Source of the DNA: Pseudomonas fluorescens
GTDB taxonomy: Bacteria; Pseudomonadota; Gammaproteobacteria; Pseudomonadales; Pseudomonadaceae
Length of the DNA: 64,000 nt
Reading direction: 5' to 3'
NCBI RefSeq assembly: GCF_000967965.1
Contig: NZ_LACC01000011.1
Location: forward strand, 372,001 to 436,000
The notes below the pieces were generated by a model. That model searched no databases, was not told the DNA's origin, and saw only the letters and a program-made list of their open reading frames with translations. The position numbers were made by a program, and so were the translations under genes. Of the stretch, positions 57,456 through 64,000 are shown one piece after another (positions within the stretch are counted from its first letter, which is position 1; each line of letters starts with the position of its first letter).

Positions 57456-58897
57456 CAGGCGTCTCCTCCGAATACATCAACGTTGCTGAACACGCAGGCC
57501 GGTGACGCGTGGCCGACGCGGATCACCTGGTTCGGTTCGCCCTTGCCGCAGTTCGGTGTGCCGAGGACCTTGAGGGTAGTGGCATCGCCGACGGCGCTGA
57601 GGCTCTTCCAGAATTGCGCGGAGATGCCCCGGTAATTGGGGTTCTTCACCACGCCCTTGAGTTCGCCGTTTTCGATCAGTTGGCCCCATTCGCAGCCGAA
57701 CTGGAATTTGTTGCGCGCATCGTCGATCGACCATGAACGGTTGGTCGACATCAGCACACCGTTTTCGATACCGCCGATCAACTGCTTGATGGACTGATCG
57801 CCCGGTTCGATGTTGAGGTTGGCCATGCGGTCGATCGGTGGGCGGTTCCAGCCACAGGCACGGCTGTTGGCGACGCCTTCCATACCGGCACGGAATTGCG
57901 ACAACGCACCGCCCAGCGGGCGCAGCAACAGGCCTTCACGGATCAGGAACTGTTTGCTGGCAGGCGTGCCGTCGTCGTCATGGCTGTAGCTGGCGAGTTC
58001 TTCGGGGATGTCCGGGTCGAAGGTCACGTTGAGCAGGCCGGAACCGTATTGCAGGCGGCCGAAATCACTGGCTTTGACGAAGCTGGTGCCGGCGTAGTTG
58101 CGCTCGTCGCCGAGGATGCGGTCCAGTTCCAGCGGATGGCCGATGGACTCGTGGATTTGCAGCATCATCTGGTCGGGCATCAGCAGCAGGTCGCGTTTGC
58201 CTTGCGGGGTGTTTGGCGCCAGGAGCAACTGCAGGGCCTGATCGGCCACCTGGGCACCGGCACCGATCAGGCCGCAGCGGCTGATGACGTCCGCCGCGCC
58301 TTGCTGGCCGAAGTTTTCGCGGCCAAGGCTGCGGGTCTGGCTGTCGTTGCCGTCGTAGGCCGTGACGTCCAGGCCGGGGTACACAAAGCGTTGGGCCTGG
58401 CGCAGTTCGGCACTGGCGCTGTTGAGGTAGATCTGCTCGACGTGGGTGATGCCGAGGCTGACTTGCCAGTTTACCAGGCGGTCGTCCTTGGGCACGGCGG
58501 CGGATTCGGCGCCGAGCAACTGGAAGCAGTCGCTCAGGGGCGGAAAGGCCTGGTCGAGGTTGGGTGAAAAGTAATCGGCGCGGTCGCTGGAAACGGCTTG
58601 TTCGCGCAGGTCCAGCAGGGCGTGGGGCTTGAGTCGACGGGCCTGGAATTCGGCGCGTTCGAGGGCAGCTTGCAGGCCCTGTTGCGACAGGTCGTTGGTG
58701 GCCGCATAGGCCTCGACGCCATTAACCCGCACGGTCAGCATCGCCCCTTCGTCACGGCTCAGGCTTGGCGGTTCGGCGACGTTCTTGCGCACCGACAGGT
58801 ACTGTCCGGATTCGCGCACATAACGCAGGGAAAAGAATTCGGCACCCGTGCGCAAGGCAGCGAAGCGCTGCTTGAGCTGGGGGTAAAAATCGAACAT
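57455..58897 (-). CDS. TldD-family zinc metallopeptidase
   Basis: This 480-residue protein has the active-site motif HESIGH (His249, Glu250, His254) and GTPASKQFLIREGLLLRPLGG in the C-terminal barrel, diagnostic of TldD. With the PmbA-type protein encoded next (1-bp overlap), it would form a heterodimeric barrel that cleaves small peptides. No peptide antibiotic gene was recognised nearby, so its substrate is unknown. Confidence 0.87.
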   Translation of the reverse strand: MFDFYPQLKQRFAALRTGAEFFSLRYVRESGQYLSVRKNVAEPPSLSRDEGAMLTVRVNGVEAYAATNDLSQQGLQAALERAEFQARRLKPHALLDLREQAVSSDRADYFSPNLDQAFPPLSDCFQLLGAESAAVPKDDRLVNWQVSLGITHVEQIYLNSASAELRQAQRFVYPGLDVTAYDGNDSQTRSLGRENFGQQGAADVISRCGLIGAGAQVADQALQLLLAPNTPQGKRDLLLMPDQMMLQIHESIGHPLELDRILGDERNYAGTSFVKASDFGRLQYGSGLLNVTFDPDIPEELASYSHDDDGTPASKQFLIREGLLLRPLGGALSQFRAGMEGVANSRACGWNRPPIDRMANLNIEPGDQSIKQLIGGIENGVLMSTNRSWSIDDARNKFQFGCEWGQLIENGELKGVVKNPNYRGISAQFWKSLSAVGDATTLKVLGTPNCGKGEPNQVIRVGHASPACVFSNVDVFGGDA

Positions 58898-59068
58898 TCG
58901 TGAACCTCCTGGGTATGGAGTGGCGATGGAGCGGTGTTGCGAGGGGAGGGGTGAAACGATTGCGTGGCGCTAGATTAGGCCTGCAAGGGGGGAGGATCAA
59001 GTTTGGATCTGTGGAGAGAGGGATTGCTGGGTTTGTCCGGAAGATGTGTGCGGGTTGTCAGGACCTCA

Positions 59069-59157
59069 TCGCGAGCAGGCTCACTCCTACAGTGGTTGAG
59101 GGTGGATCACAAATCTGCAATCCAACCTGAAACCTGTAGGAGCGAGCCTGCTCGCGA
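59069..59157. repeat. REP pair (REPIN, family A)
   Basis: tcgcgagcaggctcactcct and the inverted tgtaggagcgagcctgctcg bound about 89 bp downstream of betA. One arm has a base change. Confidence 0.88.
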
Positions 59158-59181
59158 ATAGCCGTAACGCGGTGTAACGCC

Positions 59182-60882
59182 TTAAGCGATCTGGCTCAAT
59201 TCCCGCACCGGCTTGCCCTTCACCGGCGCTTCACCCGCCACATAGTAAGTGGCGGTGCTGCGCGGCAACGGCTTGCGGCCACGGATCTTGTCGGCGATTT
59301 TCTCGGCCATCATGATCGTTGGTGCGTTGAGGTTGCCGGTGGTGATGATCGGCATGATCGACGCATCGACCACCCGCAGGCCTTGCATGCCATGCACGCG
59401 ACCTTCGCCATCGACCACGGCCATTTCGTCGGTGCCCATCTTGCACGAGCAGGACGGGTGGAACGCGGTTTCGGCGTGCTCGCGGATGAACTTGTCCAGT
59501 TGCTCGTCGCTCTGCACGTCGATGCCTGGGCTGATCTCTCGACCACGGAAGGCATCCAGTGCAGGTTGCTGCATGATTTCACGGGTCAGGCGGATGCCGT
59601 CGCGGAATTCCTGCCAGTCCTGCTCGGTGGCCATGTAGTTGAACAGGATGCTCGGGTGCTGGCGCGGGTCCTTGGACTTGGCCTGGATGCGCCCGCGGCT
59701 CGGCGAACGCATGGAGCCCATGTGCGCCTGGAAACCGTGCTCTTTCACACCGTTGCTACCGTTGTAGTTAATCGCTACCGGCAGGAAGTGGTACTGGATG
59801 TTCGGCCATTCGAATTCCGGACGGGTGCGGATGAAACCGCCGGCTTCGAACTGGTTGCTGGCGCCGATGCCGGTGCCGTTGAACAGCCACTCGGCACCGA
59901 TGGCCGGCTGGTTGTACCAAAGCAGCGACGGGTACAGGGAGACCGGTTGGGTGCAAGCGTATTGCAGGTACAGCTCAAGGTGATCCTGCAGGTTTTCACC
60001 GACGCCCGGCAGGTCGTGGACCACCGGAATGTCGAGCTTGTTCAGCAGCTCGGCCGGGCCGACGCCGGAGCGTTGCAGGATCTGCGGTGAAGCGATGGCG
60101 CCGGAGCACAACAGCACTTCCTTGCGCGCCTTGACCTCAACGCGCTCTTCAGCGGCGCCGACCAGGTAACGCACGCCGACCGCACGCTTGCCTTCGAACA
60201 GGATCTTGTCGGTCAGGGCGTGGGTGACGATGGTCAGGGTCGAACGCTTCTTGGCGACGTCCAGGTAACCACGGGCGGTGGAAGCACGACGACCTTTCGG
60301 TGTCACGGTGCGGTCCATCGGGCCGAAGCCTTCCTGCTGGTAGCCGTTCAAGTCTTCGGTACGCGGGTAACCGGCCTGCACGCCGGCTTCAACCATGGCG
60401 TGGAACAGCGGGTTGTTGCCGGCTTTCGGCGTGGTCACGCTGACCGGGCCGTCGCCACCGTGGTAGTCATTCGGTCCGATGTCGCGGGTTTCCGCTTTAC
60501 GGAAATACGGCAGGCAGTCCAGGTACGACCAGTCTTCCAGGCCTGGCAGTTTCGCCCAGCCGTCGTAGTCCATGGCGTTACCGCGGATGTAGCACATGCC
60601 GTTGATCAGCGAAGAACCGCCCAGGCCCTTGCCGCGACCGCATTCCATGCGACGACCGTCCATGTGCGGCTCGGCATCGGTTTCGTAGGCCCAGTTATAG
60701 CGACGGCCTTGCAGCGGGAACGCCAAAGCGGCCGGCATCTGCGTGCGGAAGTCGAAACGGTAGTCCGGGCCGCCCGCTTCGAGCAGCAGGACAGTGACGC
60801 CTGCGTCTTCGGTCAGACGGGTCGCCAGGGTGTTACCGGCCGAGCCGGCACCGATGATGATGTAGTCGAATTCTTGGGACAT
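59182..60882 (-). CDS. betA: Choline dehydrogenase
   Basis: This 566-residue GMC flavoprotein oxidises choline to betaine aldehyde at the inner membrane. It has the FAD motif [19 protein letters not shown], the second GMC signature [18 protein letters not shown], and [12 protein letters not shown] with the catalytic histidine region. The ATG at 60882 follows GGAGG; an extension to 60972 would run through the repeat array and is rejected. betB is upstream on the same strand, with a repeat-filled 140-bp gap. Confidence 0.96.
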   Translation of the reverse strand: MSQEFDYIIIGAGSAGNTLATRLTEDAGVTVLLLEAGGPDYRFDFRTQMPAALAFPLQGRRYNWAYETDAEPHMDGRRMECGRGKGLGGSSLINGMCYIRGNAMDYDGWAKLPGLEDWSYLDCLPYFRKAETRDIGPNDYHGGDGPVSVTTPKAGNNPLFHAMVEAGVQAGYPRTEDLNGYQQEGFGPMDRTVTPKGRRASTARGYLDVAKKRSTLTIVTHALTDKILFEGKRAVGVRYLVGAAEERVEVKARKEVLLCSGAIASPQILQRSGVGPAELLNKLDIPVVHDLPGVGENLQDHLELYLQYACTQPVSLYPSLLWYNQPAIGAEWLFNGTGIGASNQFEAGGFIRTRPEFEWPNIQYHFLPVAINYNGSNGVKEHGFQAHMGSMRSPSRGRIQAKSKDPRQHPSILFNYMATEQDWQEFRDGIRLTREIMQQPALDAFRGREISPGIDVQSDEQLDKFIREHAETAFHPSCSCKMGTDEMAVVDGEGRVHGMQGLRVVDASIMPIITTGNLNAPTIMMAEKIADKIRGRKPLPRSTATYYVAGEAPVKGKPVRELSQIA

Positions 60883-60897
60883 TGAATGCCTCCGTGA

Positions 60898-61022
60898 GCT
60901 GCAAGCCTCAAGCTTCAAGCTGCAAGTAGAAGCAGCGAAGCGGGGCTTGGTTGAAATGAGAGCGGTGGGCAAGCAAGGCTTTTGCCCTTGCTTGCCGCTT
61001 GAAACTTGTGGCTTGCCGCTGC
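60898..61022. repeat. Inverted pair of 7-bp-periodic arrays between betB and betA (family D)
   Basis: The left arm reads tgcaagc-ctcaagc-ttcaagc-tgcaagt from 60900 and the right arm is inverted (ttgcttg-ccgcttg-aaacttg-tggcttg-ccgctgc), ending directly at the betB stop. The inner sequence shares ggcttttgcc with the ahcY-metF copy. Confidence 0.7.
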
Positions 61023-62495
61023 TCAGAACACTGAGCTGTAATCGCCCAGCTCGACCTGTACCGATTTGATGCGGGTGAAGTTGTTCAGCGAGCTGATCCC
61101 GTTCTCACGGCCGACACCCGACTGCTTGTAGCCGCCAACCGGCATCTTCGCGTCGGACTCGCCCCAGGCGTTGATCCAGCAGATACCGGCTTCCAGCTGA
61201 TGAATCACGCGGTGGGCGCGGTTCAGGTCCTTGGTAACGATACCGGCGGCCAGGCCGAAGTCGGTGTCGTTGGCGCGGCGGATCACTTCTTCCTCGGTTT
61301 CGTAGGACAGGATCGCCATTACCGGGCCAAAGATTTCTTCACGCACGATGGTCATGTCGTCGGTGCAGTCGGTGAACACGGTCGGCGCCACGAACGCACC
61401 TTTGGCGAACTCGCCGTCAGTCAGGCGCTCACCGCCGCATAGCAGGCGGGCACCTTCTTCCTTGCCCTTGGCGATGTAGCCCAGCACGCTTTCCATGTGC
61501 GCAAAGCTGACCAGCGGGCCGAAGTTGGTGTTTTCGTCTTCCGGGTTGCCGATGCGGATGCGCGCAACGCGCTCAGCGATCTTGGCTTCGAAAGCGGCCT
61601 TCAGGTGGGCCGGTACGAACACACGAGTGCCGTTGGTGCAAACCTGGCCGGAGCTGTAGAAGTTGGCCATCATCGCGGTGTCGGCGGCGCGATCGAGGTC
61701 GGCGTCGTCGCAGATGATCAGCGGCGATTTGCCGCCCAGTTCCATGGTCACGTCCTTGAGCGAAGAGCTCGAAGCGCTGGCCATGACTTTCTTGCCGGTG
61801 TCGGTGCCGCCGGTGAACGAGACTTTCTCGATGCGCGGGTGTTCGGTCAGCCAGGTGCCGACTTCACGGCCGCTGCCGGTCAGGACGTTGAACACACCGT
61901 TTGGCACGCCGGCTTCGGTGTAGATCTCGGCCAGTTTCAGGGTGGTCAGCGAGGTGACTTCGCTTGGCTTGAAGATCATCGCGTTACCGGCCGCCAGGGC
62001 TGGTGCGGATTTCCACAGGGCGATCTGGATCGGGTAGTTCCACGCGCCGATACCGGCCACGACGCCCAGCGGCTCGCGACGGGTGTAGACGAACGAAGTG
62101 GTGCGCAGCGGAATCTGCTCGCCTTCGATGGCCGGTACCAGGCCTGCGTAGTACTCCAGCACGTCAGCGCCGGTGACGATGTCGACGTAGCGGGTTTCGG
62201 AGTAGGCCTTGCCGGTGTCCAGGGTTTCCAGGGCGGCCAGTTCGTCGTTGCGCTCGCGCAGGATTTCCACGGCGCGACGCAGGATGCGCGAACGCTCCAT
62301 GGCGGTCATGGCGGCCCAGATCTTCTGGCCCTTTTCGGCGCTCACCACAGCGCGTTCGACGTCTTCCTTGGTCGCACGTTGCACTTTTGCGAGGACTTCA
62401 CCGTTAGCCGGGTTGATGGCTTCGAAAGTGGCGTCGCTGCTGGCGTCGCTGTACGCGCCATCGATGTAGAGTTTTTGCAGTTCGAAACGGGCCAT
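61023..62495 (-). CDS. betB: Betaine aldehyde dehydrogenase
   Basis: This 490-residue NAD(P)-dependent aldehyde dehydrogenase converts betaine aldehyde to glycine betaine in the cytoplasm. The catalytic Cys286 ([10 protein letters not shown]) and general-base Glu252 (MELGGK) are present, and [11 protein letters not shown] gives the cofactor site. Length and sequence match Pseudomonas BetB. It follows betI by 61 bp on the same strand. Confidence 0.97.
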   Translation of the reverse strand: MARFELQKLYIDGAYSDASSDATFEAINPANGEVLAKVQRATKEDVERAVVSAEKGQKIWAAMTAMERSRILRRAVEILRERNDELAALETLDTGKAYSETRYVDIVTGADVLEYYAGLVPAIEGEQIPLRTTSFVYTRREPLGVVAGIGAWNYPIQIALWKSAPALAAGNAMIFKPSEVTSLTTLKLAEIYTEAGVPNGVFNVLTGSGREVGTWLTEHPRIEKVSFTGGTDTGKKVMASASSSSLKDVTMELGGKSPLIICDDADLDRAADTAMMANFYSSGQVCTNGTRVFVPAHLKAAFEAKIAERVARIRIGNPEDENTNFGPLVSFAHMESVLGYIAKGKEEGARLLCGGERLTDGEFAKGAFVAPTVFTDCTDDMTIVREEIFGPVMAILSYETEEEVIRRANDTDFGLAAGIVTKDLNRAHRVIHQLEAGICWINAWGESDAKMPVGGYKQSGVGRENGISSLNNFTRIKSVQVELGDYSSVF

Positions 62496-62556
62496 AAAGT
62501 CCTCGCAAGAGCATTAAGTGGCTGGCGCGTTCGGTGGTTGAGCGTTTATGTGTGCT

Positions 62557-63150
62557 CTAACTCACCCGCTTGGCCAGTTGGGTATCCATGTATTCGTAAG
62601 CAATCTGTTGCGCCTGCTCGGTGTCGAAAGCATCTCCCGACAGCGCGCCGCGCAACCACAACCCGTCGATCAACGCTGCCAGGCCTCGGGCGGCACTGCG
62701 CGCATCATTGAGCGGCAGCACGCGGCGGAACTGGCAGCACAGGTTGGAATACAGACGGTGATCGTTGATCCGCTGCAACCTGTGCAAAGACGGCTGGTGC
62801 ATGCTGGTGGCCCAGAAGGCCAGCCAGGTTTTCATTGCCGGGCCATTGACCTGGCTGGCGTCGAAGTTGCCTTCGATGATCACCTGCAGATGCGCCCGCG
62901 GGCTGTCATCTCTCAGCGCCTGTCGGCGCAGGGTGACGTTCTCGCTCAGGACGGTCATCAGGTACCCCATGGTGGCGGCAATCAGGCCGTTCTTGTCCCG
63001 AAAGTAGTGACTGATGATGCCATTCGAGACACCGGCCAAACGGGCGATCAGCGCAATGCTGGCGTCCCCCATTCCGACCTGATCGACGGCCTGCAAAGTG
63101 GCTTCGATCAATTGCTGGCGGCGGATGGGTTGCATACCGACCTTGGGCAT
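62557..63150 (-). CDS. betI: TetR-family repressor BetI
   Basis: This 197-residue repressor has a TetR helix-turn-helix near residues 28-51 ([24 protein letters not shown]) and a choline-sensing C-terminal domain. BetI represses the bet genes and is released by choline. The ATG at 63150 follows GGAGA at eight bases; a codon three residues upstream is less well placed. Its likely operator is the perfect palindrome at 63221-63240. Confidence 0.95.
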   Translation of the reverse strand: MPKVGMQPIRRQQLIEATLQAVDQVGMGDASIALIARLAGVSNGIISHYFRDKNGLIAATMGYLMTVLSENVTLRRQALRDDSPRAHLQVIIEGNFDASQVNGPAMKTWLAFWATSMHQPSLHRLQRINDHRLYSNLCCQFRRVLPLNDARSAARGLAALIDGLWLRGALSGDAFDTEQAQQIAYEYMDTQLAKRVS

Positions 63151-63220
63151 CTTGCACATCTCCTTAGGCCTTCCGGTGGACGTGGAACGGCTACCGGGTT
63201 GAAGGCCAGTCTATTTTGTT

Positions 63221-63240
63221 TTGATTGAACGTTCAATCAA
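63221..63240. promoter_or_regulatory. BetI operator (perfect 20-bp palindrome)
   Basis: TTGATTGAACGTTCAATCAA is identical to its reverse complement. It lies 70 bp before the betI ATG. On the minus strand TTGATT at its end followed 17 bp later by AAAATA resembles a sigma-70 promoter, so a bound repressor would cover the betIBA promoter. The 323-bp gap to betT shows no other gene. Confidence 0.85.
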
Positions 63241-63473
63241 CAAAGAATAAGATCTGCGACAAATCGTCGCTGCCTGTGAATTTTCCTACGTGCAGTGGCG
63301 GAAAAAACGACAACTGAAACGGCTCGAAACCTACGCGCTGCGGCGCTCCAGGGGTTTCGGGCTTTTTTCGGGGTGTCTTTATATCACCCGCCGGTCGGCT
63401 GCCCACTAATCGATTGGTCGGGTAACACGTTTGTCTTGCGTTCTTCTCTCGCACTGCCCGGAGCATCTGTGCC

Positions 63474-64000
63474 ATGAGTTCTGCCTCGCTAATAAAGACC
63501 CCACCCGAGAAGGTGACGGTCAACGGTTGGGTGTTCTACACCTCTACCGCGTTGATTCTGTTGTTGACCGCCATTCTGATCATCGCCCCGCAAGAGGCCG
63601 GCAGAATGCTGGGTACGGCGCAAGCCTGGTTGTCCCGCAGCTTCGGCTGGTACTACATGGTGGTGATTGCCGCCTACCTGATCTTTGTCGTCGGCCTGGC
63701 GTTTTCGTCCTACGGCAAACTGAAACTGGGCAGCAAGGACGACACCCCGGACTTCAGCTACGGCGCCTGGGCGGGGATGCTGTTCTCCTCAGGTATCGGC
63801 ATCTCGTTGCTGTACTTCGGTGCGTCGGAGCCCCTGGACCACTACTTCAACCCACCGGAAGGCGTGGCCGGCAGCAACCTTGCCGCCCGTCAGGCGGTTC
63901 AGCTGACATTCCTGCACTGGGGCCTGCATGGCTGGGCGATCTACGCGCTGGTGGGGTTGGCCGTGGCGTACTTTGCCTACCGGCATAACCAGCCGCTGGC
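63474..64000 (+). CDS. betT: BCCT-family choline transporter BetT (5' part, runs off the right edge)
   Basis: The frame from the ATG at 63474 is open to the window end, giving 175 residues without a stop. It has an N-terminal hydrophobic segment (VFYTSTALILLLTAILIIAP), then GWYYMVVIAAYLIFVVGLAF and GAWAGMLFSSGIGISLLYFG followed by SEPLDHYF, typical of BetT-type betaine/choline/carnitine carriers. Choline import feeds betA and betB on the other strand. GGAG lies about ten bases before the ATG. The betI-betT gap carries the palindromic operator. Confidence 0.93.
   Translation, partial: MSSASLIKTPPEKVTVNGWVFYTSTALILLLTAILIIAPQEAGRMLGTAQAWLSRSFGWYYMVVIAAYLIFVVGLAFSSYGKLKLGSKDDTPDFSYGAWAGMLFSSGIGISLLYFGASEPLDHYFNPPEGVAGSNLAARQAVQLTFLHWGLHGWAIYALVGLAVAYFAYRHNQPL

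Noticed and set aside
58900-59130. A 76-codon plus-strand frame in the TldD-betA gap that might encode a peptide substrate
   Set aside because: It starts with GTG without a ribosome site, runs into the REPIN and lacks any leader-peptide pattern.
63431-63988. A 185-codon plus-strand frame at the right end
   Set aside because: It is out of frame with the BetT coding frame from 63474, which has clear BCCT motifs.

Overview
This is a contiguous piece of chromosome from a Pseudomonas, most likely of the P. fluorescens group. The evidence is the high GC content with GC-rich third codon positions, the gene order rsmE-bioA, rhlE-metF-ahcY, metK-regulator-tkt-epd-pgk-fba and betT-betI-betB-betA, and the many REP-type palindromes typical of these genomes. 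No tRNA, rRNA, phage gene, IS transposase or CRISPR array was recognised. Both edges cut a gene: a ChpA-like kinase on the left and a BetT transporter on the right.

Layout. 1-2.6 kb: end of a type IV pilus-type chemosensory cluster (chpA, chpC). 2.9-11.2 kb: a complete malonate-use cluster, with mdcABCDEGH for biotin-independent malonate decarboxylase and its prosthetic group, madLM for uptake and a convergent LysR gene (mdcR). 11.3-15.5 kb: a TrhA membrane protein, then a LysR gene divergent from an amino-acid oxidase, a RidA imine deaminase and an orphan amino-acid binding protein. 15.5-24.4 kb: rsmE, bioA, an exported amine-oxidase-like flavoprotein with a Lys/Pro/Ala tail, cytochrome b561, YceI, rhlE and a periplasmic binding protein. 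24.6-27.3 kb: metF and ahcY, with an SAH riboswitch in the ahcY leader. 27.3-34.8 kb: thioesterase, two transporters, a MAPEG protein, mltA, a c-type cytochrome lipoprotein, a DUF1090 protein and ligB. 34.9-43.6 kb: metK with an ArsR-methyltransferase regulator, divergent from tkt, epd, pgk, two small lipoproteins and fba. 43.7-58.9 kb: an alginate-lyase-like PL7 protein, a REC-PAS-GGDEF-EAL protein, a YgjP peptidase with a winged-helix partner, a GNAT enzyme, a binding protein, YccS, a flavoprotein, dbpA, mdtD and a TldD/PmbA pair. 59.2-64 kb: choline-to-betaine genes betA, betB and betI with divergent betT.

Two gene groups bear on the activated methyl cycle. AhcY removes S-adenosylhomocysteine, MetF supplies methyl-THF and MetK makes SAM. 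ahcY carries an SAH riboswitch. The regulator 18 bp upstream of metK looks like an SAH/SAM-sensing ArsR protein and has a perfect 30-bp inverted repeat in its promoter region. The choline genes make betaine, and a perfect 20-bp palindrome in the betI-betT gap is the probable BetI operator.

Most of the window is ordinary core genome. The unusual material is largely non-coding: two families of long REP-type inverted pairs, a third family built from 7-bp units that sits beside the stop codons of metF, ahcY and betB, and several strong operator-like palindromes. No clearly new multi-gene system was found.
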